A DNA stretch of 64,000 nt from DASQZK01 sp963732905 (GCA_963732905.1 CAVTBM010000008.1:558001-622000); one strand, 5' to 3'. Shown: positions 17,670 to 27,237, numbered from the stretch's first letter. Translations and numbers: made by a program. Notes: generated by a model from the letters alone, not told the origin.

Positions 17670-17722
17670 AGTACCGATAATTTTAGGGTTAGGAATTTAA
17701 ATTTAATATTTTTGAACTTGTA

Positions 17723-17751
17723 CAAATTTAGCAAAATATCTTAATTTGCAA
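17723..17751 (-). promoter_or_regulatory. Bacteroidetes-type promoter of the small lipoprotein gene
   Basis: On the minus strand TAAATTTG (17730-17723) is a perfect TAnnTTTG -7 box, and TTG at 17751-17749 gives a -33 element 18 bases upstream. The ATG follows about 54 bases after the -7 box. Confidence 0.6.
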
Positions 17752-17845
17752 TGGTTTACGTGTTATTTTTGACCAGAAAACCGGAATTCAGTCTAATAAA
17801 TTCAATTCATCGGTGCAGCGTCAACATTTTTTTACCGTCTCTTAA

Positions 17846-18412
17846 ATGAAATCTGGCAACCATTCTAAGGATATTCACAAGGCATTGATCGATGAATGCA
17901 AAAGAGGTGACCGTAAGGCACAGTTTAAAATATACAGGCTCTATCACATGGCCATGTTCAATGCCAGCCTGAGGATTCTGAATGACAGGTTCGAAGCGGA
18001 AGACGCCATGCAGGAAGCCTTTATGAAAGCTTTTGAAAACCTGGATCAGTTCAGCGGAACAGTAAGCTTTGGAGCCTGGTTGAAAAAAATTGTGATCAAC
18101 ACCTCATTGGACACACTGAGGAAAAGAAAGCGGTATTTAACTGAACCACTTGAGGATTTCGATACAGAAGCGTTCCCTGAAACAGATGATGATGAAGCGT
18201 ACGTTTCTCAGGATGACCTCAGGCTGATAAAAGATGAGATCTACCGTTTGCCCGAAGGTTACAGGATTGTGCTGTCACTGTACCTTCTTGAAGGTTACGA
18301 CCATGATGAGATTGCCGGTATTCTCGGAATCTCGGCTTCTACTTCACGGTCGCAGTATTCGAGGGCAAAACAAAAGCTACTGCTAAACCTGAAAAAGAAA
18401 AAAAATGAGTGA
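17846..18412 (+). CDS. ECF-type RNA polymerase sigma factor
   Basis: A 188-residue sigma-70 family factor with region 2 (ILNDRFEAEDAMQEAFMKAF, about residues 45-64, then GAWLKKIVINTSLD) and region 4 (LPEGYRIVLSLYLLEGYDHDEIAGILGIS, partly, about 133-160). It overlaps the following gene by 8 bases. ECF factors usually answer envelope signals through a co-encoded anti-sigma protein, which fits the next gene. Confidence 0.93.
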   Translation: MKSGNHSKDIHKALIDECKRGDRKAQFKIYRLYHMAMFNASLRILNDRFEAEDAMQEAFMKAFENLDQFSGTVSFGAWLKKIVINTSLDTLRKRKRYLTEPLEDFDTEAFPETDDDEAYVSQDDLRLIKDEIYRLPEGYRIVLSLYLLEGYDHDEIAGILGISASTSRSQYSRAKQKLLLNLKKKKNE

Positions 18413-18923
18413 CCTTGAAAAACTTGTTAAGGAGAACAGGGATCTTTTTGATGACCGGCAACCTTATCACGGCCATTATAAAAGGTTCAGGAGAAAACTC
18501 GGCGCTGCACCCTCAGGTTTTCATACCGGCTTTCTCAGGATGGCTGCAGCGTTCCTGGCAGGTGTTATTATAGCTACCGGGATGTATATTTACTTTTCGG
18601 GGAAAAGTGATAAATCGGTACTTTCCGAACTCCCGGCAGATGTCAGGGAAACGCTTTATTACTATAATATGGTCAGTGATGAGAGAATCAGTGAGATCAG
18701 GGAGATTCCGCTGCATGACAACATCACAAAGACCAGGGTTTTGAATGATGTAAATCATGCCGGTAAAGATTATGATAAAATTATCCGTGATCTGAAAAGG
18801 TATCCCGGAGACAAGCGGGTCATCAATGCGCTGATCGAATATCACCGTGCAAGGGCAGAATTTCTTGAATACGTCCTGGATCAACTTGAAGAGGGGGGTA
18901 CAAAACCCACTAAAAATCTATGA
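18405..18923 (+). CDS. Probable anti-sigma factor, single-pass membrane protein
   Basis: A 172-residue protein with a cytoplasmic N-terminus of about 45 residues, one membrane segment (MAAAFLAGVIIATGMYIYF) and an extracytoplasmic C-terminus of about 105 residues. I recognise no named domain; there is no obvious zinc-binding anti-sigma motif. The assignment rests on its 8-base overlap with the sigma factor gene, its size and topology. Its stop overlaps a possible ATG of the next frame by 4 bases. Confidence 0.7.
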   Translation: MSDLEKLVKENRDLFDDRQPYHGHYKRFRRKLGAAPSGFHTGFLRMAAAFLAGVIIATGMYIYFSGKSDKSVLSELPADVRETLYYYNMVSDERISEIREIPLHDNITKTRVLNDVNHAGKDYDKIIRDLKRYPGDKRVINALIEYHRARAEFLEYVLDQLEEGGTKPTKNL

Positions 18924-19024
18924 CCAGGAACCCACCAGATCATAAAAAATACAACTTATCAAATTGCATCAAGGGTGATCCCCTGAAATTAACCGAACCG
19001 ATAAAACAGAAATATTCTACTAAG

Positions 19025-20083
19025 ATGAAAACATCACACTACTGCCGGGCATTGCTTTTCACTGGTTTATTATTGTTCATCTCCGATGCACTTCAGGCAC
19101 AAAAGGAAGAAAGAACCATATCCAGGGACTTTAAGTTTAATCCGGGAACCACCCTTACCATTGACAGCAAGTTTGGAAACGTAAATATCCTGAATACCGA
19201 TGATAATACGATAAAAATTGAAGCATCCATCTGGGTAAAAAGTGACAACCCCAAGCTGGCCGGTGATCTGGCCAACAAGCTGGATGTTCAAATCAAGGAA
19301 GCTGGCAATGAGATCAAGGTCATTTCAGTATTTCCCGATAATCTACCGTCAATGGATAACACACAGCTTGGCATTGATTTCACGATTCATGTACCTGCAT
19401 CCGTAGATATGAATCTTAAGAACCGTTACGGGTCGGTCTATATCGAACAGATTTCAGGCCTTGCAAATATCAGCGTTGCATTCGGGACAATTAAAGCCCA
19501 GATATTATCCAGAGGCAAGGCCGGTACGCTGAATGAGATCACCCTCGACCATTCCACAGGTTCAATAGGTGAAACAGCCTGGCTGAAGCTCAACCTCATC
19601 TATTCAAAGCTGAGTATCAGTGAAGCTACTGCCCTGGTTGTGATAAGCCAGTATTCTGGCCTGAATGTGGATGAATGCAGTTCACTGGTAGTTGAATCCA
19701 AATATGACACGTACCGGGTGGGTGAACTTAAGAATTATGTCGGTGACCTCAAATACAGCAATTTATCAGCAGATGTAATCCTGGATAAATTTGAGATCAC
19801 CAGTGACTATTCGGTAGTCAAAGTCGATGAGATCGGGAAGGATTTTCAAACCATAAAAATCGATAACACCCGTGGCAGTTACAAAATGGGTATCAATGCG
19901 GGATCCAGTTTTATTATAAACGCCTCTGCAATGCGTGGTGAGATTGCCGTAAATGGAGTAGAGAATCTGAGTAAAAGGATCGAAAACGCAGACAAATTTA
20001 TCTCGGGAACTTACGGCTCAAATCCTAAGGCGAAGGTTGACATTAAAGTTACAGAGGGCAGCCTGAAAATCAATGTTAAATGA
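19025..20083 (+). CDS. Secreted beta-helical protein, DUF4097/GIN-domain type
   Basis: About 352 residues from the ATG at 19025, chosen because it begins a Sec signal (KTSHYCRALLFTGLLLFISD). The open frame extends back to an ATG at 18920 that overlaps the previous stop, but those 35 residues are not membrane-like. The mature part is a repetitive series of short beta strands (KIEASIWVK, NLKNRYGSVYIEQISG, LKYSNLSADVILDKFEI) like the adhesin-head and DUF4097 families. Third gene of the sigma operon, probably at the cell surface. Confidence 0.75.
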   Translation: MKTSHYCRALLFTGLLLFISDALQAQKEERTISRDFKFNPGTTLTIDSKFGNVNILNTDDNTIKIEASIWVKSDNPKLAGDLANKLDVQIKEAGNEIKVISVFPDNLPSMDNTQLGIDFTIHVPASVDMNLKNRYGSVYIEQISGLANISVAFGTIKAQILSRGKAGTLNEITLDHSTGSIGETAWLKLNLIYSKLSISEATALVVISQYSGLNVDECSSLVVESKYDTYRVGELKNYVGDLKYSNLSADVILDKFEITSDYSVVKVDEIGKDFQTIKIDNTRGSYKMGINAGSSFIINASAMRGEIAVNGVENLSKRIENADKFISGTYGSNPKAKVDIKVTEGSLKINVK

Positions 20084-20300
20084 GGAAATCCGGCTGTACT
20101 TCCCCGGCTCAGCGACTCAGCTTTAAAGGGTGCCTTACCTGCAGGGTGGGTTAATCAGACACAGAGTCATGGGAATAAAAATCTCCGGTGCGGCTGTCAG
20201 CTCTTTAAAAGCAGCAACGGGTTACTCTTCATCCGGGATCCGTAATTTATATAGGTAGCTTTTGTTACCTTTAGGTAGTAAATCACTAAACGGTCCTCTG

Positions 20301-21326
20301 ATGAAACGCGCTACCCTTTTTCTGATCCTGACGGGATTCCTCGCTTTATATTCCTGTCAAAATGAAAAAAAACCAGGCATCAGTTATGCATTGATCATTC
20401 ATGGTGGTGCAGGAAACAGTCTGACGCCCGAATCTCTCCCCGGGGCAGATCAGGCCATCTACAAGGCTAAACTGAATGAAGCCCTTGACAAGGGTCTGCA
20501 AATCCTTTCCAAAGGAGGATCTTCGACAGATGCTGTTGAGGCAGTCATTGTACTCCTGGAGGATTCCCCATTATTTAATGCCGGGAAAGGCTCGGTATTC
20601 ACCCACGATTCAACCAATGAAATGGATGCCGCGATCATGGATGGCAGCAATCTGAATGCCGGAGCTGTGGCGGGAGTGATGGATATTAAGAATCCCATCA
20701 GGGCTGCGAGGAAAGTCATGGAAAAATCGGAACATGTATTTCTTTCGGGTGAAGGTGCTTCTGCTTTTGCAGCAGAGCAGGGTCTCGAGATCGTCAATCC
20801 GTATTATTTTTATACAGAAAGAAGCTTTAAAAGACTGGAGCAAAGCCTGGAGGAAGAAAAGGCCAGAGCGGATACTGCCAGACCCGGCAAATACGGGACT
20901 GTCGGGTGTGTTGCCCTGGACAGGAGCGGGAATTTGTGCGCCGGAACTTCTACGGGAGGAATGACCAACAAGCGTTATGGACGTATCGGAGACTCTCCCA
21001 TCATAGGAGCCGGGACCTATGCAAACAACAACACCTGTGGTATCTCAGCCACCGGGCACGGGGAATTTTTCATCCGTTATTGCGTGGCGCACGACATTTC
21101 GAGCATGATGGAATACCTGCATCTTTCAGTCGGGGAGGCTGCCAATCGGGTGATCCGGAAAAAGCTGAAGCCTGCAGGTGGTGATGGAGGAGTTATCTGT
21201 CTGGACCGGACCGGTAATTATGCCGCTGAATTCAACACCAAGGGCATGTTCAGGGCATATGCCAATTCGGAAGGCGAGCGGTTTGTAAAAATCTTTGCTG
21301 AAGATGGTTCAAAAGTAAATCAGTGA
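20301..21326 (+). CDS. Isoaspartyl peptidase / L-asparaginase (Ntn hydrolase), lipoprotein
   Basis: About 341 residues from the ATG at 20301, which starts a lipoprotein signal (ATLFLILTGFLALYSC). The precursor cleaves itself before the threonine in KYGTVGCVALD (about residue 200 of this start), which becomes the catalytic nucleophile; GTSTGGMTNKRYGRIGDSPI and TGHGEFFIR are substrate-binding segments. It removes isoaspartyl dipeptides or asparagine amide. Its 3' end overlaps the convergent SLC13 gene by 18 bases. A longer start at 20262 is less likely. Confidence 0.92.
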   Translation: MKRATLFLILTGFLALYSCQNEKKPGISYALIIHGGAGNSLTPESLPGADQAIYKAKLNEALDKGLQILSKGGSSTDAVEAVIVLLEDSPLFNAGKGSVFTHDSTNEMDAAIMDGSNLNAGAVAGVMDIKNPIRAARKVMEKSEHVFLSGEGASAFAAEQGLEIVNPYYFYTERSFKRLEQSLEEEKARADTARPGKYGTVGCVALDRSGNLCAGTSTGGMTNKRYGRIGDSPIIGAGTYANNNTCGISATGHGEFFIRYCVAHDISSMMEYLHLSVGEAANRVIRKKLKPAGGDGGVICLDRTGNYAAEFNTKGMFRAYANSEGERFVKIFAEDGSKVNQ

Positions 21327-23087
21327 AAGAATCGGTACCGCCACGATCATATAGATAAACGTCAGAGGCCCTCCTACTTTCATAAAATCTCTAAAAGCAT
21401 AGTTGCCGGGGCCATAAACCATAAGGTTGGTCTGAAAGCCTATCGGCGTCATAAAATTGGCTGCAGAAGCAAAGGCCACAACCAGTACAAAGGGTATAGG
21501 ATTCAGGTCCAGATTGGCTGCCATGGTGAGAGAAATCGGGAAAATAATGGCTGCAGAAGCCTTGCTGGTGATAAAGGCTGCGAGAACAGCTGTAATAAAG
21601 AATATGCCGAAAAGAATACCGATCTTCCCCAACGGCATGAACATGTTGATAATAGAATCCGCCAACAGGTCGGCTGCTCCGGATTTTGCCATAGCGGTAC
21701 CCAGGGCCAGTGAAAGCACGATAATGATGGCCAGATTGTAGTCGATACTTTTTGAAAGGTCTTTTGGGTTGGTGATCTTCAACGCCAGAGATGCAATGAT
21801 GACTATGATAAGTCCCATAAACAGACGTATGACACCAAAAGCCGACAAAAGGATGGACAACATCAGTCCTCCAAGAAGTACAGCCGTTTTATACCATTCC
21901 AGTTTCACAAATCCACGCACTTTTGAGATAAAATAAAAATCCATGGTATTTTCCGTTCTCACGAGGAAATTTTCACCCGTAAAAAGGAGTAGAACGTCAC
22001 CTGCTCTGAGCATAATATCACTGAGCTTTTCCTGTATCCTCACCCCGTTGCGGTGAACGGCTATGATGGCTGCATCATATTTACTTCTGAAGTTAATGGT
22101 TTTAACTGATTTGCCGATCAGTGACGAATTCTGGCTGATCACAATTTCGACGATCTCCGTTTTCCGCCTTCTTTGCATCATCCCTACTTCAGGCAACTGC
22201 AGGCCCGATTTCCCTTCGATTAATTCGGCAATGGTAGCTGTATCACCAGTAAATACAAGAAGATCGCCATTCTGCAGGACAAATTTTTCACTAAAGGATA
22301 CAAATTTAATATCCTCCCTGACAATCTCAAGGAGTGTATAAGAGCGGTCACCAAAGAACCCGGCCTCTTCAATAGTTTTGCCAACCAGGTGAGATCCGGA
22401 ACGGACTTTGCTTTCCACGATATATTCACGGCTCTGGCCGGAAGATTCCTCATCGGATTTATCAGTCTCAGGAAGAAGCCTGTCCCCGAAAAACAACAGA
22501 TAGAAGAAACCAACGATCATCATGGGCAGACCGACGGCTGTAAAATCAAATATTTTAAGGGGTTTTAGTCCCGGGATGATGGTCTGACTTTCAACCAGGC
22601 CGTTGACGATCAGGTTGGTGGATGTCCCGATAAGTGTTGCACATCCGCCCAGGATAGCAGCGAAAGACAATGGCATCAGGAATTTTGAAGGGGCAATTTT
22701 GTTCCTTTTACACCAGCTGTTCACATAAGGCATCATGACGGCTACCAGGGGTGTATTGTTCAGGAAGGCAGAAAACGTGCTGATGATGATAAGCATACGG
22801 CTGAGGAAGCCACGGTAGCTTTTTGCCGACCGGAAGATCCTGTCGAAAATCACTTCAATCACAGCTGTCTGCCTGATGATATCGCCAATAAGCAATAACA
22901 TGATCACCACGGCGATCTGCTCATTGGCAAACCCACTCAATATTTCATTAGGAGTAAGTATGCCGACAAATCCCAGAAAACTGATACCGATAACGAAAGT
23001 AAAAGAAGGTCCAAGTATACCCCAGTAAAGGGATACAACGATGAACGCGATTACGACGAATACCAGAATCAAGTCGAAGCTCAGCAT
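21309..23087 (-). CDS. SLC13/DASS family carrier with two RCK_C domains
   Basis: A 592-residue ion-coupled carrier of the divalent anion:sodium symporter group. N-terminal membrane segments (about 1-210) include SAFLNNTPLVAVMMPYV and GTSTNLIVNG, the first half of the ion and substrate site. Two cytosolic TrkA C-terminal domains follow (about 225-370; SHLVGKTIEEAGF and SSLIGKSVKTINF), then the second membrane half with ALGTAMAKSGAADLLA and PIGFQTNLMVYGPG. Substrates in related proteins are sulfate or dicarboxylates; citrate or succinate would suit the citrate lyase genes nearby, but this is inference. Confidence 0.9.
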   Translation of the reverse strand: MLSFDLILVFVVIAFIVVSLYWGILGPSFTFVIGISFLGFVGILTPNEILSGFANEQIAVVIMLLLIGDIIRQTAVIEVIFDRIFRSAKSYRGFLSRMLIIISTFSAFLNNTPLVAVMMPYVNSWCKRNKIAPSKFLMPLSFAAILGGCATLIGTSTNLIVNGLVESQTIIPGLKPLKIFDFTAVGLPMMIVGFFYLLFFGDRLLPETDKSDEESSGQSREYIVESKVRSGSHLVGKTIEEAGFFGDRSYTLLEIVREDIKFVSFSEKFVLQNGDLLVFTGDTATIAELIEGKSGLQLPEVGMMQRRRKTEIVEIVISQNSSLIGKSVKTINFRSKYDAAIIAVHRNGVRIQEKLSDIMLRAGDVLLLFTGENFLVRTENTMDFYFISKVRGFVKLEWYKTAVLLGGLMLSILLSAFGVIRLFMGLIIVIIASLALKITNPKDLSKSIDYNLAIIIVLSLALGTAMAKSGAADLLADSIINMFMPLGKIGILFGIFFITAVLAAFITSKASAAIIFPISLTMAANLDLNPIPFVLVVAFASAANFMTPIGFQTNLMVYGPGNYAFRDFMKVGGPLTFIYMIVAVPILSLIYF

Positions 23088-23163
23088 AGCCGGGGTTTTC
23101 CCACTTTAGTTCGTCCAAATTAATAGTTTTTATGTGGATTACCTAATTCCGGGAAAAAATCAA

Positions 23164-23709
23164 TTAACCCTCCAGGCGTTCGCGAAAAGCATTATAGGTC
23201 ATAAAGTCGGCATGATGCACGATTGTTGCTTCAACCGATCTTTTTACCTGGTCACCCTCGCCTGCATGTGCAGCGATGATATGGCAAACTTCGGGCGGAA
23301 CGCCGCACTGCTCGGCCAGGGAGACGCCGGAAAAAGGATGTCTCAGGTATTTGCCGTAACGACCCTGTACTGCCCGGCCATCGGCCATGTCGTATTCGAG
23401 AAGCTTGCCTACATCAGCCAGGATAGCACCTGCGATCAGTACATCCTGGTTCACCGGCAGATCGCTTCCGTAAAAGGCGGTGATCGTCTCCCCTGCCTGC
23501 CTGGCGATATGCACCACCGACCTTTTATGCGCCATAAAGCTCACCTTTACACCGGGGACCAAAAGTGTGAAAGGTATTTTATGAAGGTCAGCGGCAGAGA
23601 GTGCACTTTTTTCGAGGGCCAGTTCCCAGGTCCGGGCAACCTTTTCACGCAGGTCACCGTCCAGTATCCAATCCAACTCAGGCCATAGTTGATAAACTTT
23701 GTTAGTCAT
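23164..23709 (-). CDS. HD-domain protein with altered HD motif
   Basis: A 181-residue protein with an HD phosphohydrolase layout: AHKRSVVHIAR near residue 62, AGAILADVGKLLEY near 94, HPFSG near 124, IIAAHAG near 142 and a distal VHHADFM near 163. The hallmark His-Asp pair reads Ala-Asp here, so one metal ligand is missing or replaced. It could act on nucleotides or phosphate esters, or have lost activity. It begins about 50 bases after the IDH-like gene on the same strand. Confidence 0.8.
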   Translation of the reverse strand: MTNKVYQLWPELDWILDGDLREKVARTWELALEKSALSAADLHKIPFTLLVPGVKVSFMAHKRSVVHIARQAGETITAFYGSDLPVNQDVLIAGAILADVGKLLEYDMADGRAVQGRYGKYLRHPFSGVSLAEQCGVPPEVCHIIAAHAGEGDQVKRSVEATIVHHADFMTYNAFRERLEG

Positions 23710-23758
23710 TTCTTGAGATTTTTACATTACGTATAACAGGTCAATCCAGGGGACGTTT

Positions 23759-24958
23759 TCAGTTCCTTAATTTTGAGATTACAGCATCAGCCATCTGCCG
23801 GGTTGAGGCTGCCCCTTTCTTAATAACATCAGGTTTACCCGTCATTTTCAGCATATCATAGGTCCTGACTTTACCTTCGCTGACTACAAGGGCTAAGGCG
23901 TCACGGATACGTCCTGCCCGTTGTGTTTCACCGATATGATCGAGCATCATGCATGCAGAAGCGATCATAGCAACAGGATTTACGATTGATACCGGAAAGC
24001 CGGCATACTTTGGTGCGGAGCCGTGTGTAGGCTCAAAAACAGCTACGTCCTCACCCAGGTTGGCACTGCATGCAAACCCAAGACCTCCGGTAAGTCCGGC
24101 AAAGCCATCCGACACAATGTCCCCGAACATATTACCAGCAACGATCACACCGTAATCTTCAGGGTTTTTTGTGAGCCACATCATCTGGGCATCGATATTG
24201 GTGTTCCAGAGTTCAACCTCGGGGAATTCATTACGCTGCATTTCTATAGCCATCTTATACATCATCCCTGATGTTTCCCTTATCACGTTAGGTTTTTCAC
24301 AGACCGTAACCGAGTGGTAGCCGTTGTCCCGGGCATGAGTGAACGCGGCCCTGAGGATACGATCCGTGGCTTTGCGGGTGAAGATCCGGGTTGAAACGGA
24401 CAGGTCTTCTTTCGGGACACGGCCATAGTTTTTGCGGAATTTGGGATGGGTCATGAGAGCATCGTACACCTGTGCAGGCGGATCGGTCCATTCTACACCA
24501 CTATAAAGTCCTTCCGTATTCTGCCTGAAAATGACCACATCAATTTCCGGCTCCTCAATGGTGTTATGCCTGCCCTTCCTGATAAAATTCAATGGATTCC
24601 CTTTGTAGGTATGACACGGCCGGATACAGATATCGAGGTTGAAATGCTGTCGTAGACCCACGATGGGACTGGAGTAGACAAAGCCTTTAGAACGCAGTTC
24701 AGGTGCCAGTTCTTCTGCCGCAGCATCCTTTGGTTTTGAAGTGATGGCCCCGAAAAGACCAATCTTATGCTTCTCCAGCAGACGGATGGTCTGGTCGGGT
24801 AAAGGATTCCCTTCACGACACCAGAAATCCCAGCCTATACCGGCTTCGATGTAACCGGCTTCAAATCCCGATGCATCCAGGACGCGCAGGGCTTCTTCAA
24901 GAACAACCCGGCCTATTCCGTCCCCGGGCATGGTAACAATTGTTGGCTTTGTACTCAT
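23759..24958 (-). CDS. Isocitrate/isopropylmalate dehydrogenase family protein
   Basis: A 399-residue NAD(P)-dependent beta-decarboxylating dehydrogenase. Motifs are MPGDGIGRVVLEEALRVL near residue 9, GLRQHFNLDICIRP near 103, FRQNTEGLYSG near 145, and the metal and cofactor segment MFGDIVSDGFAGLTGG near 275 with EPTHGSAPKYAG near 307. No leucine genes are nearby, so isocitrate is more likely than isopropylmalate, and tartrate-type substrates cannot be excluded. With citrate lyase and an SLC13 carrier in the region it may take part in citrate use. Confidence 0.85.
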   Translation of the reverse strand: MSTKPTIVTMPGDGIGRVVLEEALRVLDASGFEAGYIEAGIGWDFWCREGNPLPDQTIRLLEKHKIGLFGAITSKPKDAAAEELAPELRSKGFVYSSPIVGLRQHFNLDICIRPCHTYKGNPLNFIRKGRHNTIEEPEIDVVIFRQNTEGLYSGVEWTDPPAQVYDALMTHPKFRKNYGRVPKEDLSVSTRIFTRKATDRILRAAFTHARDNGYHSVTVCEKPNVIRETSGMMYKMAIEMQRNEFPEVELWNTNIDAQMMWLTKNPEDYGVIVAGNMFGDIVSDGFAGLTGGLGFACSANLGEDVAVFEPTHGSAPKYAGFPVSIVNPVAMIASACMMLDHIGETQRAGRIRDALALVVSEGKVRTYDMLKMTGKPDVIKKGAASTRQMADAVISKLRN

Positions 24959-25298
24959 CTTTTTTTGGAATGTATTTGTATCAGATATTAATGAACCAGC
25001 GCTTATAATACATCCCTGATCCGTTGGATGGTTACCCCGTAAACCAGGATTCAGGCTTCCAGACCGGATGATCCGGAAAGGTCTGCCGTGTCAGAAAAGG
25101 TTCCAGTCAAATATAAGGGGCTGAATTCTTTGAAAGACACTTAAAGGATATGTTTAAAAACAAAATGACTCCGAAATCTTCAGCTTATACTGGTTATCAA
25201 ATATTCATCCCCCGAAATTGAAGAACTTCGCAGGGGATTTTTTGTTTATCCTGTTTTAAACATGTTAATTTGTGATTCACCTGTAAAATATCAACCTG
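24959..25298. promoter_or_regulatory. Divergent intergenic region with leader-like hairpins
   Basis: A 340-base gap between the dehydrogenase and pepD. It holds a dyad CAGACC/GGTCTG (25060-25085, with CCGGAT/ATCCGG inside) and, 60 bases before pepD, a terminator-like hairpin ATCCCC/GGGGAT with inner CGAA/TTCG (25207-25238) followed by TTTTTTGTTT. No gene on the plus strand lies upstream for it to terminate, so it may be a leader attenuator of pepD. Confidence 0.4.
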
Positions 25299-26759
25299 AT
25301 GGACTCATTAAGTGCACTAAAGCCGGTCGAACTATGGTCTTATTTTGAAGACATCCTGAAAGTTCCCCGGCCTTCAAGAAAAGAAGACAAGATAAGATCA
25401 TTTCTGATTCATTTCGCCAAAGAGCATTCACTGGAATATAAAACCGATGACGCCGGTAACCTTCTGATCAGTAAACCGGCTACCAAGGGAATGGAAAAAC
25501 GTCAGTCTGTGGTACTTCAGTCGCACATGGACATGGTTTGCGAAAAGAATTCCGCCGTGAATCATGATTTTAATACCGATCCGATCAGGCCGGGCATTCA
25601 TGACGGCTGGGTCAAGGCTGAGGGCACTACCCTCGGTGCCGATGACGGGATTGGAATCGCTGCACAATTAGCCGTTCTGGCTTCAGAGCATGTTGAACAC
25701 GGACCACTCGAATGCCTGTTTACTGTTGACGAAGAAACAGGTCTTACCGGAGCAAACGAGATTAAACCCGGATTTTTTACCAGTACTATTCTTCTGAATC
25801 TCGATTCCGAGGATGAAGGTGAGCTGTTTATCGGTTGTGCCGGCGGTGTGGATACTGTGATCAATTTTCAGTATCATGAAAAGAAGGTCCCCACGGGACA
25901 TATTGCATGCGAGGTTTTGGTGAAGGGTTTGACGGGCGGCCATTCCGGTGATGATATCCAAAAGGGCCGGGGAAATTCAAATATGATCATGAGCCGCTTT
26001 CTTTGGAATGCTACCCGGAAATACGGTATACGGCTTGCAAGTTTCGACGGCGGGAACCTGAGAAATGCCATTCCCAGGGAAGCTGCTGCCATCATCACGG
26101 TATCTGAAGCCAAATACACAGGGATGAAATCCTGGTTTGAAACATTCAGAAAAACCATCAAAGAAGAACTTCATATTACTGAACCGGGTCTTAACATGGA
26201 ACTGATCAAGGCTGACATACCTGCCTATGTCGTAAATAAAAAAGCTCAGCGCAAACTTCTGGGCAGTCTGTATGCATGTCCGAACGGCGTTATCGAATGG
26301 AGCCGGGAGATTGAGAATCTTGTAGAAACCTCTTCCAACCTGGCGTCTGTTAAGTTTGACAAACAATGGAATATCCAGATTGCCACGAGTCAACGCAGTT
26401 CTGTTGATACAGCCAAAAAGGATATCGCCGGCCGGATTGAGGCACTTTTTCTGCTGGCAGGTGCTGAGGTTGAACATTCACAGGGTTATCCCGGATGGAA
26501 GCCCGAACAAAATTCCAAAATACTTACGATCACCGAAAAGGCCTATTCCGATCTCTTCGGAAAGAAACCTGTCGTCAGGGCCATCCATGCCGGATTGGAA
26601 TGCGGACTCTTCCTGGATAAATATCCGGGACTCGATATGGTCTCTTTCGGTCCGACTATTAGAGGAGCCCACAGCCCCGATGAGAGTATTGAAATTCTTT
26701 CAGCTGATAAATTCTGGCGACTTCTCCTGGAAACCTTAAAGCACATTCCGGAAGCCTGA
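25299..26759 (+). CDS. pepD: PepD, aminoacyl-histidine dipeptidase (M20 family)
   Basis: A 486-residue dinuclear zinc dipeptidase of the beta-Ala-His dipeptidase type, hydrolysing Xaa-His and other dipeptides in the cytoplasm. Metal-binding and catalytic motifs are QSHMDMVCEKN near residue 75, LGADDGIGIA near 112, VDEETGLTGA near 144, GGHSGDDIQKGRGN near 209 and IHAGLECGLF near 432. No signal peptide is visible. Its stop is one base from the stop of the convergent rubredoxin gene. Confidence 0.95.
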   Translation: MDSLSALKPVELWSYFEDILKVPRPSRKEDKIRSFLIHFAKEHSLEYKTDDAGNLLISKPATKGMEKRQSVVLQSHMDMVCEKNSAVNHDFNTDPIRPGIHDGWVKAEGTTLGADDGIGIAAQLAVLASEHVEHGPLECLFTVDEETGLTGANEIKPGFFTSTILLNLDSEDEGELFIGCAGGVDTVINFQYHEKKVPTGHIACEVLVKGLTGGHSGDDIQKGRGNSNMIMSRFLWNATRKYGIRLASFDGGNLRNAIPREAAAIITVSEAKYTGMKSWFETFRKTIKEELHITEPGLNMELIKADIPAYVVNKKAQRKLLGSLYACPNGVIEWSREIENLVETSSNLASVKFDKQWNIQIATSQRSSVDTAKKDIAGRIEALFLLAGAEVEHSQGYPGWKPEQNSKILTITEKAYSDLFGKKPVVRAIHAGLECGLFLDKYPGLDMVSFGPTIRGAHSPDESIEILSADKFWRLLLETLKHIPEA

Positions 26760-26760
26760 T

Positions 26761-26922
26761 TCAGTCAATCGGTTCAAAGTCTTCCTTGCTTACCCCGCAC
26801 ACCGGGCAATGCCAGTCATCAGGAATATCTTCAAATGGCGTTCCGGGTGGTATACCGCCATCCGGATCTCCTTCTTCCGGATCATACACATATCCGCAAA
26901 CGGTGCATTGATATCTTATCAT
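26761..26922 (-). CDS. Rubredoxin
   Basis: A 53-residue electron carrier with the two iron-binding pairs CTVCGY at residues 6-11 and CPVCG near 39-43, the conserved YDPEEGDP and the PDDWHCP segment. It binds a single iron in a Cys4 site and typically donates electrons to rubrerythrin or superoxide reductase in anaerobes; no partner is encoded in this window. The ATG at 26922 and TGA at 26761 define the whole gene. Confidence 0.96.
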   Translation of the reverse strand: MIRYQCTVCGYVYDPEEGDPDGGIPPGTPFEDIPDDWHCPVCGVSKEDFEPID

Positions 26923-27237
26923 AGGTACAGGTACTTCAAAAGTTTATTGCACAAAAATAGGATTATCCTGGAAAATACACAGAGGATTTGTACATATAAA
27001 GATTAGCTGTTCATTCATGCATATTATAAACTATCAGACGGCCTCTGGTATTTATGCGCATTAAACCTGCTTTTCCCCGGAAAATATAAGCCAACCGAGT
27101 TTAGAAAAAGGCACTGCAAATCCTGTATCAGGGAACACTGATCCGGGGACAGTGAAAAAATAATGAAGGGATGTGTCGGATTTTACAGCGACGTAATACA
27201 TACCGTCTCACAAGACCTGTTGTTCTGTTCGCAATTT
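26923..27237. other. Intergenic region, nothing recognised
   Basis: A 315-base stretch between the rubredoxin start and the citF stop. I see no ORF with a recognisable product, no convincing terminator and no repeat. It must hold the rubredoxin promoter. Confidence 0.5.
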
